DNA of 64,000 nucleotides from Anarhynchus alexandrinus. Its lineage: Eukaryota; Chordata; Aves; Charadriiformes; Charadriidae. The notes below the pieces were generated by a model that ran no database searches, was not told the origin of the DNA, and saw only the letters and a program-made list of their open reading frames with translations. The stretch spans positions 2,253,943 to 2,317,942 of the forward strand of contig VUYV01000047.1 of the NCBI GenBank assembly GCA_008711295.1, read 5' to 3'. Both the position numbers and the translations under genes were made by a program. This document shows, piece by piece, positions 49,489 to 62,553 of the stretch (positions within the stretch are counted from its first letter, which is position 1; the number at the start of each line of letters is the position of its first letter).

Positions 49489-50122
49489 TCACAGAATCAA
49501 AGAGTGGTTTGGGTTGGAAGGGACCTTTAAAGGCCCTTAAAGGGCTCTTTTAAAGGGACCTTTAAACTCCAACCCCCCTGCAATGAGCTGGGACATCTTC
49601 AACTAGATTAGGTTGCTCAGAGCCCCGTCCAACCCGACCTGGAATGTTTCCAGGGATGGGGCATCTCCCACCTCTCTGGGCAACCTGGGCCAGGGTCTCA
49701 CCACCCTCAGTGTAAAAAATTTCTTCCTTATATCTAGCCTGGATCTACCCTCTTTTAGTTTAAAACCGTTACTCCTTGTCCTATTGCAACAGGCCCTGCT
49801 AAAAAGTTTGTCCCACATCTTTCCTGTAGGCCGCCTTTAGGTACTGGAAGGGGCTCTAAGGTCTCCCCGGAGTCTTCTCTTCTCCAGGCTGAACACCCCC
49901 AACTCTCTCAGTCAGTCCTCAGGACAGGTGCTCCAACCCTCAGATCATCTTCGTGGCTTCCTCTGGCCCCACTCCAACAGGTCCGTGTCCTTGTTACACT
50001 CAGGGCCCCAGAGCTGGATGCAGGACTCCAGGTGGGTTCTCACCCGAGCAGAGTAGAGTAGAGGGACAGAATCCCCTCCTTTGACCTGCTGCCCATGTTT
50101 CTTTTGAGGCAGCCCAGGGTAC
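49489..50122 (-). mobile_element. CR1 (group B), ~630 bp antisense, with rearranged 3' end
   Basis: Tail at 49489 ('tcacagaatcaaagagtggt'). The minus strand encodes FRLDIRKKFF-type and RPWPRLPREVGDAPSLETFQ segments. Near the 3' end the expected 'gggacctttaaaggccatct' is replaced by a local inverted or duplicated stretch with repeated TTTAAAGG/CCTTTAAA words (49520-49565). Confidence 0.88.
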
Positions 50123-53100
50123 TTCACCGACTCTGAGCTTCGTGCCCATCCTGTCCCCTGTTTGTGAAGCCCCGGCTCCTGCTGCCGTGGGATTGTGTGA
50201 GGTTCAGCTTCTCCGAGAGCCAGGTCCCTGCGCTGCGGAGGAGAGCGGTGTCAGGGTGGCCAAGCTGCACGGGAAAGGCTTAACAAGGAGGCAGAGTGAG
50301 AAGAGTCATGAATGTATTTGCAATTGCTCTGTTAAACCTCTCCAGGGATTTTTTTTTTTTTTGGGTCCCTCCTTGTGGTTTTTGCATACATGGCAGTTCA
50401 GAGGCTTTGCACGCCGGGGAGGCAGTGGGAAGAGGTGGCTTCAGAAGGGATCTGCTTCCTCACGTCAAGAGCTGGAAGCGCGGAGGTCCGATGGGTGCAG
50501 CAGGTTAATCATTGACAGTGGCTGGAGCTCCACAAGAAGCTCTGGGTCTTAAAGGACGCTTTTCAAAAACCCCTTTGTGCTTCTTCGAGCCTTTTTGCGT
50601 GCACCTATGTCTTAGCAGAAGTAGCGACCCACCTCTTGCCCCACGGCATCCCCAGGTATTAGCACAAGATGCCAAAATGAAGGCAACAACCAAATTACTC
50701 AGTAGCGCCCGGGCTGCCGCACTACTGAGTTTTTTTCTGAAATTCTCCAGAATTAGGTGTGCGCAGCAGCTCAGCGCTGGGACAGGAGCAGTTGTGGGTC
50801 TGCCAGCAACCCTACATTTCACCCTGGTCTTTTGCTGGAAGAGCGTGTCCCTTCTCCATGTCTGCCGCCTGCCTGGCTGCGGCATCCCCTGCCGTAAGTC
50901 CCGCCGTGGCAGCCCTGGCCAGGTCTGATCCTTCCCGGCATCCCGCAGTAGCTGCTTTTCGTGGTGCCAGGGCAGCTCACTCGCATCGTCTTGCTCTGAG
51001 CTGCAGGGTTTATAGAGTCCATGTTCAGGGAACCTTTTCCCTGAGCATCGCAGCGGGGTCAACTCGTGGTTCTAAGGCTGAGTAGCTTTGCAGAGGCATC
51101 TGAGCACATCTTCAGCCCAGTCTAGTCCTAAATGTTAAGCTGTTGCAACTCCTGCTAACCTATTTTGGTGGCAGCGTGTTCAGACAACCTGCGGGCTGAG
51201 CTGGAGACAAACCGACCACGCTTGATGTGTTAGTTCATAAGCTTCCTTAACGCAATATTTGCTCGGACACAAACACAGTAAGTCCACAGACAGATGCTAA
51301 AAAATAAACACGGCTGTCAGCCTTTGTCCCAGCCCCTTGAGTCAATCAATACGTCCATTAATCTTTTATTCCAAAGCAGAGCCCTCAAACTGTCACTGTT
51401 TGTTTAGGGTTTAGTGTTATTATTTTTAAATTCTCCTTCTTACTTGGAGGTGTTTATCTGGGCAGGGGCTTAATCCCGCAGCACCGTGCAGGGCACAGCC
51501 TTCCCCGACCCATCCCTGCAAAGGCATTGCCTGTTCCTGACACCAAAATGGGGCAAAGTCTTTCCTGGGGGAGTAACGTGGTGATCTTGCCCGAGGTACT
51601 TCCGTCTGGTATTGTGGCGTAATTAGGTGTAACGATATTAATGGCATACGGTTTAAATATGGGTAGGTGAAGCTCACATGACAATTTGCTCTGTGCTGTC
51701 CTCATCTTTGACTTGACCTAGACCCAGGCTTTGAAGCTTGGTTCAGGCTTGGTTCATCTCCAGCTCTGTCTTAACGGTGCTGGGTGGTGTTAGCCAAGGC
51801 TTGAGGAGATGTTGCTGGAGTTCTCCAGTCTTTGCAGGGCAAGTCTGGAGTCCTCTGAAGGAGTCACTCTGGATTTACACCAGTGATGGTGATCCAGGAG
51901 CGGGACCAGCGTCGTAAGTGATGGGTTTGGGTCTGGAGCAATCTGAGGGCATGGACTCACCCAAAGCGATGGAAGTTCATGTGCTCCTTCCCATCCTCTG
52001 CATCACCGTAACTGCTTTCTCAGCCCATCCCACAGAGCTTGACCTGCAACTTTGAACCAAGCTTTAGTGTGCTGGGAGTAAAGGAAGCCTCGGTGTGGGC
52101 TTGAGAGCACGGGTGGGCAGGAGGCCAGAGCTGCTCCAGGCGTGGTGGGACAGGGTGAAGCTCAGACCCTGGGGCTCTGTGGCCGAATTAGGCCGCGGTT
52201 GCAAAATACCCGCGTTGCACAATGCCTTTGCAGTGGAGACAGGGCCTGAAAACTCTGAAAGGGCAGAAAAAAGCAGTTGGCTTTCAAAGCTGCAGACCAA
52301 GAGCTCCTTGGATGGGGGTCTGGCTCCTTCCTTTCCCCTGTGTAATTGGTTCCCCCTGAGTACCGTCTGATGGCATGCTGGGTTTTGGTTGTCAAATGGA
52401 AGTACAGAGAAGCTTAACCCCATGTTTTCCGCCTGCTCAGAAGGGAATATGTGCAGAGGAGGAGGGTCTGCTATTAAATAGGCTTGTCCAGTGCTGAGAA
52501 GGTGGGGTGCAGGTACACTGGTCTGAATTGGGCCTACGAGCAGGAAAAAAGGAAAGCACAAGGTTTGTAGGGAGCGATAGCAACTCCAGTTGGCAATAGT
52601 GAGCCTGTTGAACCACAGCTAGAGGTAAGGATTCAGTTCCTGGCTCTGACATGCAGCTGCTGGACGAGTGTCTCGGTCCTCTGCTCCCAGTATATAACCA
52701 GTGCATACGGGGAAAACAGTATTACTTCTTTTATCAATGTATGGTGAGATTTTTCTATGTTCTCACCTCTGGTGTTGTGCCAGGGCACTTAAACTCTCCA
52801 TGGAGAGCAGGTTCCCAGGGGCAAGTCAACCTCCTACCTCTGCACAGGGGCAGAAGGTCTTGATTTTACTGCAGGAGCAACAGTAATTTGCCCCAAACAT
52901 TTGAATTAAGAGCAGAGTCTTTCTGGCAGAGGAGCGAGGACCTCCTTATGCCAGTAGCTGCCCAGAAGAAGAGGTGGCTCAGTGCCAAGTGCAGGCAGCA
53001 CTTCAGCCAGGGTGAATGTCTCTAGTTGTCACCCTGCCGGGGGGACAGGAGCTCTGCCCGCCTCTGTACGGGCTGTAGTTCTGCCATAAAGCAATGGCAT

Positions 53101-55817
53101 GTCGGGTTCCCCAGTGTGGGATGGCTCTGGAGAATGTAGGCAGTGCTTGGTCTTGCTGGAGCCTTGTGTGTCTAGGAGTCCATCTCCTGTCTGTCCTTCC
53201 AAAAAGAGGAGGAGGTAATGGTGGTATCTGAGTGCGTGGCTGGTGGTGCCCCACAGTCCTGTCCTTGGGTGAGCACCCAATGTGTCCCTGGTGTGTGCAT
53301 CCTGGGTCGCTTGGAGGGGCACCAATGCCTGGAGGCGTGGTGTGGGAGGCACCAGGGGACGAGGTGATGGTGTGCATCACAGGTCAGTGATGGATAGGTA
53401 CGGTCAGAGATCTTGCAGAGCAGGAATCCTGGACATTGGGGCTGCGTCCATACAGGAGAGATGTTGCAAGCTCTTTAGGATTTCAGCGTTGCTGTGCTGC
53501 CTGGGTTCCCCTGCCAGTGAACAGAGAGGTCCTTGGACCAGCAAAGCTGTTTGCCAGTCTGCGGCCACCCTTCCGCTTCTGAAGAAACGGGAAAGATGCC
53601 GGGTGCTTAGACCTGCTACACCCTTCCCATGGGAGTCTCTGCCAGAAAACTGATGTCGTTTGCCTACGAGGAGAGCGAGAAGGCGAGGGAGCGGTGCAAT
53701 GCAGGAGAAATACTCACCTATATAACCTTCTTGTCCTGAAAAAGAAAAACCTCTTATCTTGTCCTAAAGCTGAAGAGAAGGAATAAATCAGCATACTTCC
53801 TTCCACACACGCCAGTCCAGATTCATGGCTCTCCCCTCGCGCCTGCCAGCTCTCGAGCAATGCTGACCTTTCAGTGATGCTCAGGTGGCACCAGCAAGTC
53901 GTACTGGCGGTCAGACTCCCCGTACCGCAAGAAATGTAGTGATACTGGTGGCAGCAGGGCACCCTGCAGAAGGCAGAACCATCCCCGTGACTCTTATGTG
54001 AAGATCCCACCAGGGGCTGCTGGCTCTGGGGCAAGCCCAGTGCCAGCTTGTGGAGACCCTGCCGTCCTGGGAAGGGCTTTCTGTCGTGTTGCTCTTTCTG
54101 AGAAGAGACTTAATCCCAACTGCTGCCCTACAGGCAGATCTGCAGCTACTAAGCTGTACGTCGGCATGCGAGTGCGTGACATGGCTGGCTGAATTTTGCC
54201 TACATTTGCCCCAGTTATGGACTCCCTCGTGAGAGAGCAGATGAACAAGATGGTGGAGCTCTTCCCCAGGTCATCAGGGAACGGAGGTGGAAGAAACGAT
54301 ATCAAGAAGGCACTTGTCGTGGACAGAGTGTGAGTTTCCTGACTCCTCCTCCCCTACACTGTTTTGCAGCAGCTCACTGCCTACCACCGGAGGCGGAGGC
54401 GACGCGGTGGTTGTACCCAGTATCCAAACTGAGCGTGATAACGGGATAACTGCATGTTTTAACCTGCAGGACCACCCAGGTTTGTGCTGGGTTGATGGGC
54501 AGCTTGCGAGTACAACCTCTCCTCTGTGTAGATTTGCAACGACACCTGAAGGTGATTGTGTGTCCTCAGCGTGTATTTGACTTACACGCGTTTCCTCCCA
54601 TGCGAAGTTAGCAAAACATGCTGTTTTGCTTACTCAAAAATAAAAGAGTGCAAAAGTCTTAATAAGGTTACAACAGTGAAGCAAACAAATGCGCTGTTCT
54701 TGCTGGGAGCGGGGGGGGATTAGTTTCGTACTCGGGAATTGCCTTCAGAGACTTGTTCCTCAGTTGGCCGTGCTGTGTACTGAGGCTTGACACCCTGGCA
54801 CTCACCCCACCAGCTGGGGACACCTCTAATGTTTGCTTTTTTTCCTCTTTTACTGATGGACTGAGAAAAGCTCGTTGGCCTCTATTACATATGAGCTTTT
54901 CAGCTGTGGTAGATGGGGGCATCTGTTGTCTTGCTCATGCCCTCTAGTGTTGCACGTAACTGTCGGAGAACATTTCTAGGAGTCACCCTCTTTGCCAGGG
55001 TCCCATCGCTACAATATCTTGCTAATTCTGTAGCTAAAAAACAGAATAATTGTACAAAAAGATAACTTGACAGCAGAGCTGTTTTCTCAAATCCATGCAG
55101 AATATGCACAAATACAACAGCAAATGGGACTGAGAGTGGAGACAGCATCTTCTACTCCACCTCTGAACAGCAGATACAGATTTCCTGGCCCCTCTATAAA
55201 TTCAGAGCACTTAGTCCCTGGGAGATACGGTCCACAGCTCTGCAGACCATCACTCAGCAAGCAAGATGAATGGTCACCTGCCCTCAGCCTGGAAGCCATC
55301 AGACATTGAAGATGGTAGTGGCGGTGGAGGTCAAGAGCGATGGCCTTTTGGAGTGTCAGCAGTGCTGGGAGGAATCTGCTATTGCTCTTGAGTGGTCACT
55401 GCAGAGCTGTGTTTTATAGCCAACATCCCTTCCTGCTGTTGAGGCCGCTCCGTTTGCCATGTCCCTTACCCTCTGGTTAGCAGGGAGGCATCCAAAATCA
55501 AAACAGAGCAAGCTCTACCCATTCTCCATGACCTGGTCTGCTGGCCAGGCTGTTTTGAGTTGATGCGCCAGCTACGTGTGTGTGCTCATTCCACCATCAT
55601 CCCAGCTCCCACCCTGCCCAGACTTGCTGTCCGAGCAGGGCAGCCAGGTGACCCATCCCACCCTGGGACCACTGCAGCCACCAAGGTGGTCACTGGGTGC
55701 AGGGAGAGAGGCTGTTCCCCCCAGATCTGTGGAATCTGGGCGTGCAGCAGCAAGATATGGACTGGGAAAATGGGTTTGTGTAAATGGAAGAGGTCAGGGC
55801 AGCCCCATCATACAGTC
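50123..55817. other. Unique intronic sequence
   Basis: About 5.7 kb with no recognised gene or repeat. T run at about 50349-50361. Open frames of 100-185 codons occur on both strands with no recognisable domains. Confidence 0.45.
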
Positions 55818-56099
55818 CGAGTAACAAGTGATAGGATGAGAGGAAATGGCCTCAAATTGTGCCAGGGGAGTTATAGGATGGATATTAGGAAAAATGTCTT
55901 CACCGAAAGGGTTGTAAAGCATTGGAACAGGCTGCCCAGGGAAGTGGTTGAGTCACCATCCCTGGAGGTATTTAAAAGATGTGTAAACGTGGTGTTTAGG
56001 GACATGGTTTAGTGGTGGACTGGGCAGTGTTAGGTTTACAGTTGGACTCAATGATCTTAAAGGTCTTTTCCAACCTAAATGTTTCTATGATTCTGTGAT
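55818..56099 (+). mobile_element. CR1 (group C), 3' fragment
   Basis: Sense copy from 'agtaacaagtgataggatga' to 'gtttctatgattctgtgatc'. It encodes [40 protein letters not shown] and PSLEVFKRCVNVVFRDMV in one frame. It serves as the uninterrupted reference for the split copy at 338-1027. Confidence 0.9.
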
Positions 56100-59000
56100 C
56101 TCCACTGTGCATTTGCTTGCCAAGGGCTCAAGGTGAAGGTGCTTGAAGACACTTTGGGCAGGAAATTGGTCTGGCCCTACCTTCTGGTCTGTCACCTTTC
56201 AGGGTATGTGTTGCTGTGTTCAGGGTTTCCGAATCCAGTGCATTGAAGTGTCTTGATGGACTCCTGTACTAGAGCAACAGTCAGAACCTGTTCTACCTTG
56301 AGACTTCAGTTTAGCTGCCCTAGTGCTTTCTGTTCCTCCTTTGAGCCTGTTTTGGCACGTTCCCTTCATCTCTTTGCTCCTGGAAGGTCTCTCTTTTCTC
56401 TGTGTCTTCGGCCAAAAAGGGGGGTGGCCAACAAAGGGCAACATGGTGCTGAGGTCCCACCTGCATTGCATCTCTGTGGGTGTTAGACTGACATTGAAGC
56501 TAATCAGCCTACCTGTCATCTTCCCAAACATCATGCTGTGCCCTGGAAGGGAAAAAATGAGGGGATTCACACAGTGGTATGGAGTAACCCATCGACCCTT
56601 GCTGCACACTTGGCTTTGGACATTGTCCCCAGGCTCATGTCTGGAAGGGTGGCTGTCCTGTTCCCGTTGGGCTGGGACTTGCTGTTCACAGGTAGCGTTG
56701 CTCGTAGGGGATGCACAGCCACGCAGCCTTCAGGGCAGAAGAAGTTTCTCCCAGCAGCGGTTGGCTTTGGAGGGATGAGGTCAGCAAAGCAGAGCTGATG
56801 TTACCCCGGGTATCAGACAGCACAGAGATGGGGATGAGGTCCTCCTCCCCGCCGTGCCCGCTCTGCTCTCGCGTGGGAGCGAGTGGCGACGGGGGGCATA
56901 TGTGCAGCCTACAGCCGGCAGCGCTTTTGGGCTGTGCGCCGCTCCTGCTGTAGGCAGGGTGTTGAGCGAGTGATGGATACCTGCCTGCCAGGCTGCGGGA
57001 GTAGGTGGGGAGGAGAACGCGTTTCCCACGAGCGGGCTGCAGTGAGTGGGTTTTCGCGCGGGCGGCGGGCTGGATCTTGTGGTCCTGCCATGATGCTCAG
57101 AGGCGGAGATGTCACTGACAGGCGGAGGGGTCCTACTGCGGTCCCAAAGGGAAAGAGGGGAGGGGACCTCAAGGCTGGGCTCAGGGGTGACTTGCAGCAG
57201 GTGATGGCATGGGTGGCACGGAAGCATGCGTGGATGTCACCGGTTGCTTTTGGCTGCTGGTAGGTACAGACCTGCGCAGGTGCTCCTAAACCAGTCCTCG
57301 CCACACCAAAGGGTGCTTCTAGGCATTAAATAATCCGTGTAATCTGGCCTGCCACAGCCCTAGCAAACAGCCCCATTGTTAGGGAAGCGGTGAAGGGGGT
57401 GGTGGTTGGTCTGGGTGGCTGGTGAAGAGGAGGGGGAGCACTGGGCCATCCCTCCCTGAAGAGGGCATGTCACACCTGCATCCTCTGGGACCACTCCATT
57501 GCTTCCTCCAAACCCGGTATACACGAGGTTTGATCCTTGCACGTACCCACACCTCTCTTCACAGGGCACAGCTCCCAAATTCGCGTACCGTACGCACAGA
57601 GCGATGGCTCCAAAGCTTCCTGGCTGTAATGAGGCCACCTAATTTGGGAACCTCTATTCCAGCAGCACCCAGGGACGCTCCCACCCTCTTGGCTCATGAC
57701 ATGCCGGTGCCATCACCGACTGCAAGCGCTCAGACTGCGTGCCCTGGTTTTGCACAGCCATTAGCACGTTGCCTGTCCATTGACAGTGGGGGGGTAGGAC
57801 ACCATCCTCGACCTGCAAGTCAGGGTGGGGGGATCTTGGAGCTTGTGGCTCCACCACCACCTCCACTTTCCTTACAGCAGCCCGGGTGTCTCGGGTAAGG
57901 GCATTAAGAAGCAGCAGCGATGGTTTTGTGTGCTGTCCTACGGTTCTTGGGACTCCTGTCGCCAGTGAATCATGCTTCTGACCTGGAAGCAGCGCGGAAG
58001 CCGCCAGCGCAGCTGATTGATGCTCTGCAGCCTGTGGAGCAAAGTCAGACATCCCCAGTAATTCTCTCAGACCCCTCGGCAGTCTCCCGTGTCGGTTGAC
58101 CGGGAGGTTTTGTTGATGGATGGACCCTCCTAGACCCAGGTGTATTTTACCCGCCGCCCTGGTGCCTGTCGGATACTGGCAGTGACGACAGTACGCTGTG
58201 GTTACTCATTGCATAGGGGCTTGTTGGTCTCCCGAGGGAAGCTTTGCTTTTCCCATCGCCCCGTGAGCGTCTGTGGGTCCCCGTCTGGAGTTTGCATCAC
58301 TGCTGGAGCCACCATGGGTGTGGGGCCGGGGGCTCTGTCTGGGAGCTGGGTACCCAGGGGTGCTCCTCAGCGCCTCCACTATTAACTTATGTCCATCAAG
58401 TGCCTGATGAGCGATGCCTCCAGCTGCCTGCAGCTAGGGATTGCTCTCACTGACTCACCCTGGGCTCCTAGTTGCCACTTTTGGGGTGCCCGGCAGGCAG
58501 CCACAGAAGGGGAGGAAGGGTCCATGCTGGGAGAAGCATGCAACCCCCCCCTAAAACCCCTTTTTACTCATCCACAACAGCCTCCCGACACCACCTTCCC
58601 CCAGCCACCATCATAAAAATCAGTTTGGGGATGTTTTCCTGAGCATCTTCTTCGAGAAACCATTTCATCCTTTGAAACCGTGCGACTCCGGGCTTTGGCA
58701 AGTAAAGAAACGGAGAGAGATGAGCTCTCCTTCCCCCCGCCATCAACCAGCAGCTGCAGAGGAACGGCAGGAGGGCAGCGGGGAGGGAAGGGAGTGCTGG
58801 GGTTTGGATTCATCCGAAGCAACTCCAGGCTTCTTCCTGACTGCACGGGGACTTGCTGTGTTCTCCTGACTCAGTAACATGCTGCTATTTAATTAACTTT
58901 TGACTTCTGGTTTAAAGGAGCAGTGCACAAAATAGTTATTTACTTCATTTGGAAATTCTTTTAATCGTTGCCATAATTATAGCTTCCTCCTCTTTTTTTT

Positions 59001-61734
59001 TTTTTTTTATTTTTTTTTNGGGGAAGGGAGGGAGGGGGAATATTTGCCGCTCTCCTTGTGGTTATCACATCCTTCAAATTACTAAAAGAGGCTGGGATAA
59101 TAGGTCTGGTGATTATATATAGGCACCATCTGCTCTGTGGCTGCTTCCTATCAAAGTGCAGTTAGGAGAGTGCAAGAAGGATATTTTCTCTCCAGCTATA
59201 TTAAGACTCTGTTTCCATCTCGGCTCCAAAGCAAAGCTCTCTGCATGCAAATGGATCTCAAATGCGCTGTAATCAATGGCTCGGTTTTGGCAGCCTTGAA
59301 GCCGAATTTTTTTTTTTTTTTTTTTTTAATTTTATTTTCCCCTCAAGTTTGCTGTTCCCATTCGTTATGCAATTTTATTTGAGGCCGGTTGCTCTGCATT
59401 CGGTGTTTTCTTGTAACCATAGTCCCCCCCCCCGTTTGCTGAGCAATCCAGTCTCGTGTTAGCCAGCGCAGAGATCTGTGTCATAACTCGAATGCGAGGC
59501 AATATCTGAGCAATCGGGAATGTTTCGGAGGATGATGGGGGCAGATTTTTAGGATGCATATGCTGTCGGCATGTAGAGGAGGTGGAAAGCTGAGCTGAGT
59601 TAATTTGGAGCAATAATGGGAAAGAATTAATTCGTGTCGGGTGATAGCGGCCGTGGCTGTCCCGTTGCTGCGGGGGTCTCCTGGGGAGCGTTGCAGAGCT
59701 CGGTATTTGGGGCAATACGGGGATTCGGGAGGTGTCCCTGCTGGGCAGTATCTTTTGCATCTTCTCATGCCCCTCGGTGGCCTCGGAGACCCAACAGGCT
59801 TTTCTTCTCTCCTGGAGCTGGTAAGATTTTACGCTCTTGGAAGAAGGCGGCAGAGGAGAAGGACTAAGACGTCTCCAGCCCGGAGGGAGGGTGCTGGGAC
59901 GGGGCTGGAGGCCGGAGGAAGCCAATAAGGCTGAAATGCAGAGGAATTTGTCTTGCGAAATCCGCGCCATGGTGCCTACGAGAGAGAAGGACTAAATGGC
60001 TTTTTTTTTGAATGAGTGAAAGTGGGTAAAAAGAGACGAGGGAGGAGAAAATCCCAAATAAGTCGGTGAGGATGGAAAAGGGTACGGTGCTGTCGCAAAG
60101 TGCTGTTTCTTTCTGGGTGGAATTTCGCTGATGGTGGTGGGGTGATGGCTGTGGGACATATATCGTGTAAGACGCATGTTGTCCTCCTGTATTTTCTCAC
60201 TCCTAAAGGCGTGCTGTCTCCCTGCACTCACTCCGCAGCTTTTTGACTCTAGGGATTATTGGATCCCAATTTCTTGGGGCAATTCCAGAGGTTTCGCATT
60301 CCCCCCTTCCACTTGACTGGCTCGAGACCCTTCTTTTCTTACTCCCAGTTTCCCACAGGTTGCACACTGCGACGTAAAGGATGTACGTCTTCCAGCTTGG
60401 CCTCCTCAAATGGTTGTAAGTGATAGAAGGGTTTCTCCATCTGAAGCGTAACGTGTGGTAGGAGCTGATGCTGTCGGCAGTCTCAGCAGGCAGATGCTCC
60501 TCGGACCAGGGATCTTATTAGCAGCTGGTGGAAGCAGCGGGGAGCGCTGGCTGCTGCTTGATGCTCTTGGACATCTCCTCTGGGTGGAAAAGGACCGTAG
60601 GAAGGAGAGTTTCTGCCTGCCAGCGCCATTTATCTGGCTTGATCTGTGAGCAGGGGAGGAATTTCCCCCGGGAGCCCATAGCAAAAAATCAGTGAATTCA
60701 GGGATAATTGTGGAGTGTTGGTTCAGCACAGCAGCGTTGTTATTAACGGACCGGGATTCCCCAGGGGCGAACAGTGTTTTTTCTGTGGTTTGTGTATAAA
60801 ATGGATGAGAGAAACCACATTTATTGGCCTGGAGATCAGGGCGTTGCGTTTACCCAGAGGGCAGCGTGGTTTAGGGCAGCACCTTCTTGCAACGTGCCTC
60901 TAACCCTCCATCCCCAGCACCGATCCCCACCTCCCGATGCGGACACCGTTTTCTCTGCCAGTTAAATCGCGGTCGGGATTCACACCTGGTCTGTCTTGCT
61001 CCCACCTGGTTGGATGCTGCGGTGGGAAGCCCAACGCGTGGACCTCAAAATCAGCTCCTGATCTGCTGCTCCTCGGCGAGACGAGCCGGGCATCCTTCCA
61101 GAAACGCATCCCGTCGGATTGCTGAAGCCACCGAGAGCTGTGTTTACACATCTTTAGGTGCAGCTCTGCTCCTGCTGCCACACAAATGAGTAAATCACAC
61201 CAACAGAGATTCCTGCCGGAGCCAAAACAGTGGGTCCACCTGCGCTGGTGGTACACAGGGGCTCGCGAAGCCCTCTGTGGTCAGCAGAGTCCTTCCCGTG
61301 GACTTGGCCTCGCCTGCGCCGCTCGGAGAGAGCAGCAACAAACAGGTTATTGTTTCTCTGTCCAGTTTCTTGAACAGGAAACTGTGTTTAAAAACGTCAG
61401 TTTTTAAAAAAAAAAAATTTGCTTCACGGGCTTTTCTGCAGCCTATGCTTCTTCCTAATTTCTCTGCTTGAGGCAGTGCTCTGCTTCTTTTTTTTTCCCC
61501 TAATACGCACAACCGCCCGGTGGCTTCTCGCATTTAGGACCCTTGGTTTCACCCCCCGTGGCTTATTATCAGCCCCCCCCCGGTTCAGAAGTGAGGACAT
61601 GGTTTACCCGGCACCGTATGAACACAGTTAAAGTCACAGCCACAAAACCCAGGGAGAAATAATTTAAAANAAAAAAAAAAAAGTCACAAAGAAAAGGCTC
61701 CAAGGGTTTGGGGATGTGGAGCCGAAAAATGTTC
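56100..61734. other. Unique intronic sequence, partly CpG- or AT-rich
   Basis: No gene recognised. A weakly CpG-rich patch lies at 56850-57075. Positions 58870-59300 are AT-rich with TAATTA, GATAA and ATGCAAAT words, a T-rich run broken by one N (59019) and a T21 run (59307-59327). The 201-codon minus frame at 59365-59970 has no family signature. Confidence 0.45.
59307..59327. repeat. T21 homopolymer
   Basis: Twenty-one consecutive T, followed by AATTTTATTTT. Confidence 0.9.
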
Positions 61735-62100
61735 CAGCAGGGTCTGCTTCGGCCGCGCTGGAGCTGCCTGCGGCGGCATGGGCAGCGGGTGAATGAGGTG
61801 CCCAGGAAGGAGGCAAGGTGCCAGCCGGGCAGCGTGACCCACCGGCGGCTGTTTCCAAGGGTCCTCGGCACAGAAACGCTGGAAAAGCCGGGAGCGTGGG
61901 TCTGCCAGCGCGGGGGAGCCTTCCCGGAGGGGACGATGCTTCGTGACCGGGGTAGCAAGGGGGAGGCGGAGGGAGAGGACGGAGTTGAACTCGGCGGTTG
62001 CTGTGGGAAGGGGGATCGCGGGAGCTGCTCGGTATTCCCTCTGCGTGGGGGGGTGGCTCCGGGCTGCGCAAGAGACCCCGTGGCCTCGGTGGATTCAAAA
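61735..62100. promoter_or_regulatory. CpG-island-like segment in SAMD4A intron
   Basis: Counting by eye, 61741-62100 holds 32 CpG in 360 bp in G-rich sequence, well above the flanks, which would meet usual CpG-island criteria for length and observed/expected ratio. No TATA box or clear exon start is visible. It could be an internal alternative promoter, an enhancer-like CpG patch, or simply GC-rich intron. The 217-codon minus frame here is what open GC-rich sequence produces by chance. Confidence 0.4.
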
Positions 62101-62315
62101 CATCCCCGCTTCGTATAGCAAATTGGGGTCAAGCTGCTGCTCCAGCTACCTACAGACCAGAAAAGGAGTTGTACACGATGGGACACTGCCTGACGATGCA
62201 CCATAACCGTCTTTGCAGCCAAGAAGTGCCATTTTTAGACTAAAAACAACAAAAAAACCTCCAAAAGCACCTTGCAGTGCTTTTTCCTTCCTCCAGCCAT
62301 GGGGAGGACATTATT

Positions 62316-62553
62316 GATCATAGAATGGTTTGGGTTGGAAGGGACCTTTAAAGGCCATCTAGTCCAACCCTCTGCCATGGGCAGGGACATCTTCAACTGG
62401 ATCAGGTTGCTCAGAGCCCCGTCCAACCTGACCTGGAATGTTTCCAGGGATGGGGCATCTCCCACCTCTCTGAGCAACCTGGGCCGGGGTCTCACCACCC
62501 TCAGTGTAAAAAATTTCTTCTTTATGTCTAGTCTAGATCTTCCCTCTTTTAGT
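62316..62553 (-). mobile_element. CR1 (group B), 3' fragment
   Basis: Tail at 62316 ('atcatagaatggtttgggtt'), then 'gaagggacctttaaaggcca' and 'caggttgctcagagccccgt'. Truncated at 'ccctcttttagtt', where it meets a 17-bp tandem duplication. Confidence 0.9.

Noticed and set aside
50505..51062. 185-codon minus-strand open frame
   Set aside because: No domain, with open frames on the opposite strand over the same bases; typical of GC-rich intron.
59365..59970. 201-codon minus-strand open frame
   Set aside because: No recognisable family, start context or splice-consistent structure, and overlapping frames on the other strand are equally open.
61569..62222. 217-codon minus-strand open frame
   Set aside because: It lies in CpG-rich, stop-poor sequence, contains an N and homopolymers, is low-complexity Pro/Ser/Arg-rich, and has no domain.
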